Program-made: the position numbers and the translations under genes
Shown: piece after piece, positions 34,918-43,466 of the stretch
Layout of the letters: each line of letters starts with the position of its first letter
How positions within the stretch are numbered: position 1 is the first letter of the stretch
The notes under the pieces: model-generated
Database searches by the model: none
What the model was told of the DNA's origin: nothing
Seen by the model: the letters and a program-made list of their open reading frames with translations, nothing else
From: Rhodoferax sp.
Lineage (GTDB): Bacteria > Pseudomonadota > Gammaproteobacteria > Burkholderiales > Burkholderiaceae_C
Assembly (NCBI GenBank): GCA_008015235.1
Contig: SSFF01000003.1
Coordinates: 62,001 to 126,000 of the forward strand
DNA: 64,000 nt
Direction of reading: 5' to 3'

Positions 34918-36138
34918 TTAATGGGCGGCCCATTGGATGGTGCTGATGTCGATGCCGTCCTGGTACATCTCCCACAGCGGGCTCAATTCACGCAGACGCG
35001 CCACATTGGCCGTGATGGTCTCGATGGCGTAGTCGATGTCGGCTTCCGTGGTCCAGCGGCCAATGGTCATGCGCAGGCTGCTGTGGGCCAGCTCGTCGCT
35101 ACGACCCAGGGCGCGCAGCACGTAGCTGGGCTCCAGGCTGGCCGAGGTGCAGGCCGAGCCCGACGACACCGCCAGACCCTTGATGCCCATGATCAGCGAC
35201 TCACCTTCCACATAGTTGAAACTGATGTTCAGGTTGTGTGGCACGCGCTTTTCCAGGTGGCCATTGATAAACACCTGCTCAATGCCCTGCAGACCCTTGA
35301 GCATGCGGTCGTGCAGCTTCTGGATGCGTGCGTTTTCCACATGCATCTCTTCTTTGGCAATGCGGTATGCCTCGCCCATGCCCACAATCTGGTGCGTGGG
35401 CAAGGTGCCGCTGCGCATGCCGCGCTCGTGGCCACCACCGTGCATCTGCGCTTCCAGGCGCACGCGCGGCTTGCGACGCACGAACAGCGCGCCAATGCCC
35501 TTGGGACCGTAGGTCTTGTGCGATGTCAGACTCATCAGGTCGACCGGCAACTTGGCCAGGTCGATGTCCACACGACCGGTGGCTTGGGCCGCATCCACAT
35601 GGAACAGCACGCCTTTTTCACGGCAGATGGCACCGATGGCGGCGATGTCCTGGATGACGCCAATCTCGTTGTTCACGAACATCACGCTGGCCAGAATGGT
35701 GTCGGGGCGAATGGCGGCACGGAATGCATCCAGATTCACCAGACCGTCGTCCTGCACATCGAGGTAGGTCACCTCAAAGCCCTGGCGTTCCAGTTCGCGG
35801 CAGGTGTCGAGCACAGCCTTGTGCTCAGTCTTCACGGTAATAAGGTGCTTACCCTTGCTTTGGTAGAAGTGGGCGGCACCCTTGAGGGCCAGGTTGTTGG
35901 ACTCGGTAGCCCCCGAAGTCCAGACGATTTCACGCGGGTCGGCGCCGATAAGCGCGGCCACCTGCTCACGCGCTTTTTCCACTGCCGCCTCGGCTTCCCA
36001 GCCCCAGGCGTGGCTGCGCGAAGCCGGATTGCCGAAATGGTTGCGCAACCAGGGCACCATGGCGTCCACCACGCGCTCGTCGCACGGGTTGGTGGCACTG
36101 TAGTCCATGTAAATAGGGAAATGGGGCGTGTCGCTCAT
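34918..36138 (-). CDS. iscS: Cysteine desulfurase IscS
   Basis: 406 residues (E. coli 404). PLP lysine in [12 protein letters not shown], mobile-loop cysteine in [20 protein letters not shown], and N-terminal [18 protein letters not shown]. Supplies persulfide sulfur to IscU and other acceptors. Follows iscR by 45 bases in the usual operon order. Confidence 0.97.
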   Translation of the reverse strand: MSDTPHFPIYMDYSATNPCDERVVDAMVPWLRNHFGNPASRSHAWGWEAEAAVEKAREQVAALIGADPREIVWTSGATESNNLALKGAAHFYQSKGKHLITVKTEHKAVLDTCRELERQGFEVTYLDVQDDGLVNLDAFRAAIRPDTILASVMFVNNEIGVIQDIAAIGAICREKGVLFHVDAAQATGRVDIDLAKLPVDLMSLTSHKTYGPKGIGALFVRRKPRVRLEAQMHGGGHERGMRSGTLPTHQIVGMGEAYRIAKEEMHVENARIQKLHDRMLKGLQGIEQVFINGHLEKRVPHNLNISFNYVEGESLIMGIKGLAVSSGSACTSASLEPSYVLRALGRSDELAHSSLRMTIGRWTTEADIDYAIETITANVARLRELSPLWEMYQDGIDISTIQWAAH

Positions 36139-36183
36139 AGAAAACCTGAATATCGAATCAAACAGTACGTGGACGGTCAGCGG

Positions 36184-36720
36184 TCAGGACTTGGCCAATA
36201 CACCACCCAGGGCAAACACCGAGTTGGGCGTGTTGGCACGCAGGATCTTGTTCACCGGCATGGCGGTGATGGCGCGCTTGAGGCTGGGCTTGTCTTCCAC
36301 TTCCAGCCCCTTAGCCAGCTGGTCGTCCACCAGCTTCTGCAGAGTGATCGAATCCAGAAACTCCACCATGCGGGCATTGAGTGAAGTCCACAGGTCGTGC
36401 GTCATGCAGCGCTCACCCACGCCCTGGCAGTTTTCCTTGCCGCCGCAGTGGGTGGCGTCCAGCGGTTCATCCACCGAAGTGATGATCTGCGCCACGGTAA
36501 TGTCTTTGGCCGCACGGGCCAGGGTGTAGCCGCCTCCGGGTCCGCGGGTGGACTCCACGAGTTCGTTGCGTCGCAGCTTGCCGAACAACTGCTCCAGGTA
36601 GGACAAGGAAATTTGCTGGCGTTGGCTGATGGCAGCCAAGGTCACAGGACCGCTTTCCTGGCGCAGGCCCAGGTCAATCATGGCGGTAACGGCAAAACGG
36701 CCTTTGGTGGTGAGTCGCAT
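36184..36720 (-). CDS. iscR: Fe-S-responsive regulator IscR
   Basis: 178 residues, Rrf2 family. Helix-turn-helix in [20 protein letters not shown], and the cluster ligands in [16 protein letters not shown] (three Cys spaced as Cys92, 98, 104 of E. coli). The 2Fe-2S form represses the isc promoter. A matching type 1 site lies just upstream. Confidence 0.96.
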   Translation of the reverse strand: MRLTTKGRFAVTAMIDLGLRQESGPVTLAAISQRQQISLSYLEQLFGKLRRNELVESTRGPGGGYTLARAAKDITVAQIITSVDEPLDATHCGGKENCQGVGERCMTHDLWTSLNARMVEFLDSITLQKLVDDQLAKGLEVEDKPSLKRAITAMPVNKILRANTPNSVFALGGVLAKS

Positions 36721-36745
36721 ACAATCTTCTCCTTGACGGCAGTCG

Positions 36746-36770
36746 TTAGTTGACTAACGCAGTCAAGTAT
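36746..36770 (-). promoter_or_regulatory. IscR type 1 binding site in the isc promoter
   Basis: On the minus strand the 25-bp site begins ATACTTGACT and ends AGTCAACTAA around GCGTT, matching the E. coli type 1 consensus (ATASYYGACT ... AGTCRRSTAT) at nearly all fixed positions. It is 26 bp before the iscR start, so cluster-loaded IscR would repress its own operon. Confidence 0.85.
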
Positions 36771-36841
36771 ATCACAAACCCGATAAATTTACTCGGATTT
36801 GTTGCGTGGGGTTATTCCACGCCCCCCCACCTCTTTCCCAC

Positions 36842-38965
36842 TCAGCTGCCCTTTGGCGCCAAGACCACCACGTTGTCGTGGCCTGGGCCGCCAAAGGCCT
36901 GCTCCTTGAGGATGGCCAACTGGTCGCGTACCCGTGCCGCCTGCTCGAATTCCAGGTTGCGGGCGTGCTCCATCATCAGCTTTTCCAGGCGCTTGATTTC
37001 GCGCGCCACGTCCTTCTCGCTCATCTCTTCGGCCGCAGCACGCTGCTGTGATGCGCGCTCCAGCTTCTCGATCTCCTTGCCCGCCGCTTCGCTGTAGACG
37101 CCGTCGATGAGGTCCCGCACCTGCTTGACCACGCCGCGCGGCGTGATGCCATGCAGCGTGTTGTGTTCGATCTGCTTGGTACGGCGGCGCTCGGTTTCCT
37201 TCATGGCACGGTCCATCGAATCCGTCACCCGGTCGGCATACAAAATGGCCTTTCCGTTCAGATTGCGTGCCGCGCGACCGATGGTCTGAATCAGCGAGCG
37301 CTCGGAGCGCAAAAAACCTTCCTTGTCAGCGTCCAGAATAGCCACCAGTGACACCTCGGGAATGTCCAGCCCTTCGCGCAGCAGGTTGATGCCCACCAGC
37401 ACATCGAAGGCGCCCAGGCGCAGGTCGCGGATGATTTCCACGCGCTCCACCGTGTCCACGTCGCTGTGCAAATAGCGCACCTTGACGCCGTTTTCGGTCA
37501 GGTACTCGGTCAGCTGCTCGGCCATCTTCTTGGTCAGCGTGGTGATGAGCACACGTTCGTGCTTCTCGACCCGGATGCGGATTTCCTGCAGCACATCGTC
37601 CACCTGGCTCGACGCAGGCCGTACTTCCACTTCGGGGTCGATCAGGCCCGTAGGCCGCACCACTTGCTCCACCACCTTGCCAGCGTGCTCCAACTCCCAA
37701 TTCGCAGGCGTGGCCGACACGAAGATGGCCTGGCGCATTTTTTTCTCGAACTCTTCGAACTTGAGCGGGCGGTTGTCCAAAGCGCTGGGCAGGCGAAAGC
37801 CGTACTCCACCAGCGTGGTCTTGCGTGAGCGGTCACCGTTGTACATGCCGCCGAACTGGCCGATGAGCACGTGACTCTCGTCCATGAACATGACCGAATC
37901 CTTGGGCAGGTAGTCGGTGAGCGTAGCCGGCGGCTCGCCCGGCGCGGCGCCCGAGAGGTGGCGTGTGTAGTTCTCGATGCCCTTGCAGTGCCCCACTTCG
38001 CTGAGCATTTCCAAATCGAAGCGCGTGCGCTGCTCCAGCCGCTGCGCTTCCACCAGCTTGCCATTGGCCACCAGTTCCTTGAGGCGATCGGCCAGCTCAA
38101 CCTTGATGGTCTCCACCGCCGCCAGCACCTGCTCACGCGGTGTCACGTAGTGGCTGCTGGGGTAGACCGTAAAGCGCGGAATCTTCTGGCGCACCCGGCC
38201 GGTCAGTGGATCGAACAGCTGCAGGGTCTCGATCTCGTCGTCAAACAGCTCGATGCGCACCGCCATTTCGCTGTGCTCGGCCGGAAAGATGTCGATGGTG
38301 TCACCGCGCACGCGGAAGGCGCCGCGCGAAAAGTCCATGTCGTTGCGCTGGTACTGCATGCGCACCAGCTGGGCGATGACGTCGCGCTGCCCCATTTTGT
38401 CGCCCACGCGCAGCGTCATCACCATCTTGTGGTAGCTCTCGGGCTGGCCGATGCCGTAGATGGCCGACACCGTGGCCACAATGACCACGTCGCGCCGCTC
38501 CAGGATGCTCTTGGTGCAGGACAGGCGCATTTGCTCGATGTGCTCGTTGATGGCACTGTCCTTCTCGATAAACAGGTCGCGCTGCGGCACATAGGCTTCC
38601 GGCTGGTAGTAGTCGTAGTAGCTCACGAAGTACTCGACCGCATTCTTGGGGAAGAACTCGCGGAACTCGCTGTACAGCTGCGCCGCCAAGGTCTTGTTGG
38701 GCGCATAGACGATGGCCGGACGCCCCAGGCGGGCGATGACATTGGCCATGGTGAAGGTCTTGCCCGAACCCGTCACCCCGAGCAATATCTGGTACACCTC
38801 GCCGTCGGTTACCCCTTCCACCAGCTGGTCTATGGCCTCGGGCTGGTCGCCGGCTGGCGGGTACGGCTGGTACAGCTCGAAGGGGGAGCCTTCGAAGCGG
38901 ACAAAATTGCCCTCCGGCTGCATGGCCGGGATTGGCGATTCAACAGGGGCGATATTTGCAGGCAT
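36842..38965 (-). CDS. uvrB: Excinuclease ABC subunit B
   Basis: 707 residues from ATG 38965. Walker [18 protein letters not shown], the beta-hairpin region [24 protein letters not shown]-like DESH box (VMFMDESHV), helicase motifs V-VI ([29 protein letters not shown]) and the C-terminal UVR domain binding UvrC. The longest frame adds 37 non-conserved residues; [11 protein letters not shown] is still about 25 residues longer than E. coli UvrB at the N terminus. No clear LexA box is seen upstream. Confidence 0.97.
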   Translation of the reverse strand: MPANIAPVESPIPAMQPEGNFVRFEGSPFELYQPYPPAGDQPEAIDQLVEGVTDGEVYQILLGVTGSGKTFTMANVIARLGRPAIVYAPNKTLAAQLYSEFREFFPKNAVEYFVSYYDYYQPEAYVPQRDLFIEKDSAINEHIEQMRLSCTKSILERRDVVIVATVSAIYGIGQPESYHKMVMTLRVGDKMGQRDVIAQLVRMQYQRNDMDFSRGAFRVRGDTIDIFPAEHSEMAVRIELFDDEIETLQLFDPLTGRVRQKIPRFTVYPSSHYVTPREQVLAAVETIKVELADRLKELVANGKLVEAQRLEQRTRFDLEMLSEVGHCKGIENYTRHLSGAAPGEPPATLTDYLPKDSVMFMDESHVLIGQFGGMYNGDRSRKTTLVEYGFRLPSALDNRPLKFEEFEKKMRQAIFVSATPANWELEHAGKVVEQVVRPTGLIDPEVEVRPASSQVDDVLQEIRIRVEKHERVLITTLTKKMAEQLTEYLTENGVKVRYLHSDVDTVERVEIIRDLRLGAFDVLVGINLLREGLDIPEVSLVAILDADKEGFLRSERSLIQTIGRAARNLNGKAILYADRVTDSMDRAMKETERRRTKQIEHNTLHGITPRGVVKQVRDLIDGVYSEAAGKEIEKLERASQQRAAAEEMSEKDVAREIKRLEKLMMEHARNLEFEQAARVRDQLAILKEQAFGGPGHDNVVVLAPKGS

Positions 38966-39157
38966 GTACCGCGGGGCCAAGCCCCCCATGGTTTCAATTA
39001 ATGGGAGAGGAACTGTACCGCTTCCGCCGAGGGTTTTCTTGCCCCCTGAAATAGACCCATCCAGCGCAATCTGCAACCAAATTACTGACTTGGTTGTCAG
39101 TTAGCCGCCAGAATTCAACGAATTCAGCATGAATTCGCCTCCAGCAAGGAATATTGC

Positions 39158-39195
39158 TGGCAAGACGGCCCGCCCGTTTCTATACTTCTTGCCAG
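39158..39195 (+). promoter_or_regulatory. Candidate promoter with overlapping inverted repeats upstream of the TPR-barrel/FecR locus
   Basis: TGGCAA (39158-39163), 17-bp spacer, TATACT (39181-39186). CTGGCAAG (39157-39164) and CTTGCCAG (39188-39195) are perfect arms that bracket the promoter. A second dyad CCAGCAA/TTGCTGG (39141-39147, 39154-39160) shares the first arm, so alternative protein binding or folding is possible. Three GAATTC(A) repeats lie just upstream (about 39112-39136). Confidence 0.5.
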
Positions 39196-39247
39196 TTATG
39201 GCATGCATCCACCTCGTGTGGAGCGCTTTCAATGGCGGAAATCTGAA

Positions 39248-40618
39248 ATGAAGCACCCTCGCACTGGCCCTCGAATCCAACTTGCCCGCAGCGTCGTGGC
39301 AGCCATGGTCACCGCCCTGTTTTCCACGCTTGCAATGGCCGAGATTGACCAGGGCCTGCTCGAAAAAGCCGATGCCCTCATCAAGGGGGGGCAGGCTGAC
39401 CAAGCCTACCAACTGCTGGAACCACTGGAACTTCAGGGAGCAGGGGACCTTGTTTTTGACTATCTGTTGGGTACTGCCGCCTTGGAAAGCAACCGCCCCA
39501 GCAAGGCCACTTTCATTTATGAGCGTATTCTGGCCGTAGCGCCCGATTACATTGGTGTTCGCGCCGACATGGGACGCGCCTACTTTGCTCTTGGTGATTT
39601 TGGACGCGCCAAGGTCGAATTTGAAACCGTACTGAGTTTTCAGAACCTGCCCCAAGACCTGCGTGGCACCGTAGAACAGTATGTCAAGGCCGCTGAAGCC
39701 CGCACCCAGAACAAGCGTACCGTGGTCAACACCTATGTCGAACTGGGATTCGGGCGCGACAGCAACATTGGTAGTTCCAACAACTCCAGCACGCTGAATT
39801 ACCCAGGCAATGCCACTGCTACCCCGCCCGTAGCCGCTGGGACCTACAACCCCGACCTGAAGGCTGACAACTACGCAACTCTCGGCCTGGGCGGTGAAGT
39901 CAATCACCAGCTCAGTGATCGCTGGGGGGCCTATCTGGGTGGGGACTACCGTGGGCGCGCCTACCAGAACTATTGCGACAACACGTGCAACTGGACCTTG
40001 GACATGCGTACGGGTCTGAGCTACTCCGGCGGTGCTTGGCTGGTCAGGGCTGGGGTTTCAGGCGGCACCTACAACCTGAACCAGGTTGCCTACCGCGATT
40101 CAGTCGGTCTGAATGTGGATTGGCGTCTCGCTTTGGCGAACGGAAGCCAGCTATCGCTCGGGGCATCCACCATGCGTGCGGCTTACCTGAGTTCCTCGAC
40201 CGTTGCCCAAAACACCCAAACCAATTCGCTGAGTGCGGGGTGGCTCATCCCAGTTGCAGACGGCAGTGCGATCTTCAGCCTTAGTCTTTCCGGAGGTGCC
40301 GAAGTGGCAACCGGAGGTCGTGCGGATGGCAACAAGGACTTTTTAGGCCCCCGCCTGCTGTTCCAAAAGAGCTTCAACGAAAAATTGGGAGGATATGTCA
40401 CGGTTGGCGTGACCTCCGCGAAATACGCTGGAACCAATGACCTCTATGGCATCAAGCGGGAAGAAACCACCAGTGACCTAGCATTGGGACTGACGTGGAC
40501 TTTGGGCAAAGGCGTGGCATTGCGCCCCCAGCTGGCTGTTGTCAGCAACCGCAGCAACGCCGAGCTTTATACCTACGACAAGACCGATTTCTCCCTGAAC
40601 CTTCGACTGGATTATTGA
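39248..40618 (+). CDS. TPR plus outer-membrane beta-barrel protein, Slam-like
   Basis: 456 residues. Signal peptide to about residue 32 (cleavage near LAMAE). A TPR-like helical part at about 35-140 (AIIKGGQADQAYQL-type pairs; YIGVRADMGRAYFALGDFGR) is followed by a barrel of alternating short hydrophobic strands, ending with FSLNLRLDY, a C-terminal aromatic suited to BAM recognition. Architecture resembles surface lipoprotein assembly modifiers (TPR plus DUF560 barrel), but I cannot confirm homology. It is the first gene of a three-gene unit: the next start is one base after its stop. Confidence 0.72.
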   Translation: MKHPRTGPRIQLARSVVAAMVTALFSTLAMAEIDQGLLEKADALIKGGQADQAYQLLEPLELQGAGDLVFDYLLGTAALESNRPSKATFIYERILAVAPDYIGVRADMGRAYFALGDFGRAKVEFETVLSFQNLPQDLRGTVEQYVKAAEARTQNKRTVVNTYVELGFGRDSNIGSSNNSSTLNYPGNATATPPVAAGTYNPDLKADNYATLGLGGEVNHQLSDRWGAYLGGDYRGRAYQNYCDNTCNWTLDMRTGLSYSGGAWLVRAGVSGGTYNLNQVAYRDSVGLNVDWRLALANGSQLSLGASTMRAAYLSSSTVAQNTQTNSLSAGWLIPVADGSAIFSLSLSGGAEVATGGRADGNKDFLGPRLLFQKSFNEKLGGYVTVGVTSAKYAGTNDLYGIKREETTSDLALGLTWTLGKGVALRPQLAVVSNRSNAELYTYDKTDFSLNLRLDY

Positions 40619-40619
40619 C

Positions 40620-41804
40620 ATGAATCCACCGTCCATTAAACGCCTGCAGCTCGGACTGCTATGCCTCGTCCTGCCACTTGTCCATAGCTTGGCATGGGCA
40701 CAACTGCCTGCTGCCACAGTCATGTCCGTGACCGGTGGCGTCAAGGTCGTCGACAAACTAGGGCATGAGCGCACGCTCGAAAAAGGCACCGTCGTGAATT
40801 CGTCAGACAAAGTCGTCACCAGTGATGGCGCGTTGGTGCAGTTGCGCCTCAATGACGGCGGTTACATGTCCATTCGCCCCAACACCGAAATGGTGATCGA
40901 CCGGTTTGCTTTTGATGAGAAGAATGCAGCCAACTCCAGCTTTCTGGTGTCACTCATCAAAGGGGGATTTCGCTCCATCACCGGATTGATAGGACGCACC
41001 AACCCTGACGCCTACCAAATACGCACCAGCACAGCAACCATTGGCATCCGGGGAACAGACCATGAACCCATGTTCATTCCAAACGGTTTGCCCAGCATTC
41101 CGAACCAGGCCGAGCCGGGCTTTTACGACAAGGTCAATGACGGTGAAACTTTCATCCGCAACAACACCGGCGTGCTGGCACTCAAGCGCGGGCAGATCGG
41201 CTTTGCCCCGGTAGTGCCTGACCGGCCACCCCTGGCCTTGCAAAAGATCCCGGATTTTTACAAGATTGAAGTAAAAACCGATGCCCGCGATCCGAAAGAC
41301 GGTGCCACAGACAATGTCCGCAAACCGGCGGCCGCCACCATGCAGCTACGCCCCACACTTGCGGCCCGCAAAGAAGCCATATTGACCAAGGACGGCGCGC
41401 TTGAGACGCAGACCGTCATCAATCCCACCATCAGCAAGACAAGCTCCAGCACACTGCTGGCGCCCACAACCACACTGGAACCCTCCATAAGTTCCACACT
41501 GATTGCGCCATCAACCACGACCCTCACCACCACGACAGTCCTGGAGCCAGTCACCACAACAATCTCCCCGACCACGACCACACTGATTGCGCCCACCACA
41601 ACCACACTGACCACCACGATCGCTCCAACCACCACGTTGATCGCTCCAACCACCACGTTGATTGCGCCAACTACTACGTTGATTGCGCCCACCACCACCA
41701 TCACGCCGACAACGACTCTGATCGCTCCCACGACTACCACCATCTCACCAACGACAACGATTTCGCCGACCACTACGCTGAAGTCAACCACACTGTTGAA
41801 ATGA
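40620..41804 (+). CDS. Secreted FecR-domain protein with Thr-rich heptad repeats
   Basis: 394 residues. Signal peptide with cleavage near SLAWAQ. A FecR-type domain at about 30-190: VMSVTGGVKVVDKLGHERTL, VVTSDGALVQLRLNDGGYMS and ATIGIRGTDHEPMF are typical. From about residue 265 to the end the chain is Thr/Pro/Ile/Leu-rich, with repeats of TTTLIAP and TTTISP kinds, and ends KSTTLLK. The repeats are visible in DNA as 21-bp units around 41630-41700. No sigma/anti-sigma partner or TonB receptor is nearby, so this is not a classical FecR regulator. Likely exported; destination unknown. Confidence 0.75.
   Translation: MNPPSIKRLQLGLLCLVLPLVHSLAWAQLPAATVMSVTGGVKVVDKLGHERTLEKGTVVNSSDKVVTSDGALVQLRLNDGGYMSIRPNTEMVIDRFAFDEKNAANSSFLVSLIKGGFRSITGLIGRTNPDAYQIRTSTATIGIRGTDHEPMFIPNGLPSIPNQAEPGFYDKVNDGETFIRNNTGVLALKRGQIGFAPVVPDRPPLALQKIPDFYKIEVKTDARDPKDGATDNVRKPAAATMQLRPTLAARKEAILTKDGALETQTVINPTISKTSSSTLLAPTTTLEPSISSTLIAPSTTTLTTTTVLEPVTTTISPTTTTLIAPTTTTLTTTIAPTTTLIAPTTTLIAPTTTLIAPTTTITPTTTLIAPTTTTISPTTTISPTTTLKSTTLLK
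41520..41800 (+). repeat. Thr-rich coding repeats (21-bp units) within the FecR-domain gene
   Basis: Successive ACCACGTTGATTGCGCCA-like units encode Thr-Thr-Leu-Ile-Ala-Pro-Thr. The best-kept run is at about 41630-41695, with degenerate units on both sides. Such arrays change length by slippage or recombination. Confidence 0.75.
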
Positions 41805-41830
41805 CCAAGCCACTTCAAGGGGAAAAGACC

Positions 41831-42826
41831 ATGAAACCGGTAACCATCAGTCTGCTTTTGGGAAGCATGCTCCTAGCCAATCCTGCAATTTGTGCACCCG
41901 CAGGGGTTCTTCTCTTTGCCCAGGATGGAACAGAAATCGTCGATGCCAGCGGAGCATCCAGACCCGCCAAGCGCGGTGACACACTGCAAACCGGTGAGCG
42001 ACTGCGTACACCGGCCGGCGGCATTTTGCAGTTGCGCCTGCCCGATGGCAGTCTGGTCGGAATGCGCCCAGGCTCGGAACTTGCACTGAACCTGCCGCAA
42101 GGCAATGGAGCGCGTGAGCAACTGTTGTCGCTGACCCAAGGCACTGCCCGGATCATTGGTGCCGAGTTGATGGATGCCCGAAAGTCTTCTGCCCTGGTCT
42201 TTCAGTCAGGCCAGGCCACACTCCGGCTCAACGGGGCCGATGTGGAAACTGCCGTACTCAAACCCGATTCGCCACGCCTGGGCCTAGCAGGCACCCCCGG
42301 CAGCTACAGCCGGTTGATCACAGGGGCGGCCGTCATTGGCAGCGGCGGTCTTGAAACGCCGCTGGCACCACGCCAGATCAATTTTGTAGGCGCAGTCAAC
42401 GTAGCACCCACAATCGTGGCGTCGGTCTCCCCTACGTTGTTCACCGCCATCACACCGTCTGTGCTCACCGCAACCGTCGATAGTGCAAAAACAACCGCAC
42501 CGACAACCACGACACTGACCAGCAGCGGCGACCGACTGGCCCCCAGCTTGACAACCAGCACCTTGGTAAGCCTGCCCAGTGGCAGCACATCCACACTGCT
42601 CGCTCCAACCAGTGGTACCGGATCTATTACACCGGTCAAATCGACTACCCTGCTTGCAACCGCTACACCAGCACCGACTCCCGCACCTACCAGCACCACG
42701 ACTGTGACGCCCATCACGGTGGCACCGGTCCTGGTCAAGCCGGTACTCACTGCACCTATCGTGGTAGCACCGCCGCCGCCCACCAAATTGCCTGTGCTGT
42801 CCTGCAAAGTCCTGAAAACCTGCTGA
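41831..42826 (+). CDS. Second secreted FecR-domain protein with Thr/Pro-rich tail
   Basis: 331 residues from ATG 41831, preceded by AAGGGGAAAAG; ATG 41801, overlapping the previous stop, is less likely because the signal peptide starts at MKPVTISLLLG. FecR-type region at about 25-150 (DGTEIVDASGASRPAKRGDT, GGILQLRLPDGSLVGMRPGS). The C-terminal 150 residues are Thr/Pro/Ala-rich and share STLLAPT and KSTTLLA motifs with the preceding protein. The last residues LSCKVLKTC hold the only two cysteines outside the signal peptide, a possible disulfide or attachment site. Confidence 0.75.
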   Translation: MKPVTISLLLGSMLLANPAICAPAGVLLFAQDGTEIVDASGASRPAKRGDTLQTGERLRTPAGGILQLRLPDGSLVGMRPGSELALNLPQGNGAREQLLSLTQGTARIIGAELMDARKSSALVFQSGQATLRLNGADVETAVLKPDSPRLGLAGTPGSYSRLITGAAVIGSGGLETPLAPRQINFVGAVNVAPTIVASVSPTLFTAITPSVLTATVDSAKTTAPTTTTLTSSGDRLAPSLTTSTLVSLPSGSTSTLLAPTSGTGSITPVKSTTLLATATPAPTPAPTSTTTVTPITVAPVLVKPVLTAPIVVAPPPPTKLPVLSCKVLKTC

Positions 42827-42858
42827 TTCTTTCAAGCCTTTTCCCTGAAAGGATCGCC

Positions 42859-43305
42859 ATGACCGACCGCACCATCCGCCTGCACCGTGTGCTGCGCACC
42901 ACGCCCGAGAAGGTGTACCGCGCCTTTGTCGAGCCCATGGCCATGGCCAAGTGGCTGCCGCCGCACGGCTTTACCTGCCAGGTGCACCACATGGATGCGC
43001 GCGTCGGCGGCACCTTCCGCATGTCCTTCCACAACTTCGGCACCGGGCACAGCCATTCGTTCGGCGGCGAGTACCACGAACTGGTACCCGGCCAGCGCAT
43101 CCGCTACACCGACCACTTTGACGACCCGGTCCTGCCCGGTGTCATGGAAGTCACGGTGGAGCTGCGCGCCGTGGTGTGTGGCACCGAGGTGTCCATCGCC
43201 CAAAGCGGCATTCCCGAAGCGATTCCGCTGGAAAGCTGCTACCTGGGCTGGCAAGAGTCGCTACAGCAGCTTGCCAGCCTAGTGGAGCCCGAAATTCCTG
43301 GCTAA
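42859..43305 (+). CDS. AHSA1/SRPBCC-domain protein
   Basis: 148 residues. RTIRLHRVLRTTPEKVYRAF and AKWLPPHGFTCQVHHMDARV are the START-like AHSA1 N-terminal strands and helix, GGTFRMSF the next strand, and SCYLGWQESLQQLASLVEPE the long C-terminal helix over the cavity. These proteins bind hydrophobic ligands; no function is assigned. It starts 32 bases after the second FecR gene and may be read from the same transcript. Confidence 0.85.
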   Translation: MTDRTIRLHRVLRTTPEKVYRAFVEPMAMAKWLPPHGFTCQVHHMDARVGGTFRMSFHNFGTGHSHSFGGEYHELVPGQRIRYTDHFDDPVLPGVMEVTVELRAVVCGTEVSIAQSGIPEAIPLESCYLGWQESLQQLASLVEPEIPG

Positions 43306-43313
43306 AAATCTGT

Positions 43314-43358
43314 TTGATATAGATCAAACCCGCATTTTTCATGCACAGTAAGTCATAC
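43314..43358 (+). promoter_or_regulatory. Perfect FNR box TTGATATAGATCAA upstream of the TPP enzyme gene
   Basis: TTGAT-ATAG-ATCAA at 43314-43327 equals the FNR/ANR consensus in all arm positions. TCATAC at 43353-43358 lies about 32 bp from the box centre, near class II spacing. The gene starts at 43467. Confidence 0.75.
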
Positions 43359-43466
43359 AGGCGCACAAATGCTGCGTCATAGCAGACCACGGCACACGAT
43401 AACGCCCCCTACCCGCACGCCCCACGCTGAATAATCGTCCGCATCCCCACCCGCTTTGGATGCACC

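Noticed and set aside
38966..39100. LexA box in front of uvrB
   Set aside because: No CTGT-N8-ACAG-like dyad is present; only a CTGAC/GTCAG pairing of unclear meaning.
39101..39907. A 268-codon minus-strand frame opposite the TPR-barrel gene
   Set aside because: Crosses the promoter and signal peptide region of the plus-strand gene and has no recognisable domain; the plus-strand reading has signal peptide, TPR and barrel.
41258..42807. Val-rich antisense frames opposite the FecR-domain genes
   Set aside because: They are the reverse reading of Thr-codon repeats (ACC/ACN gives GGT/NGT, Val/Gly) and carry no other signal.
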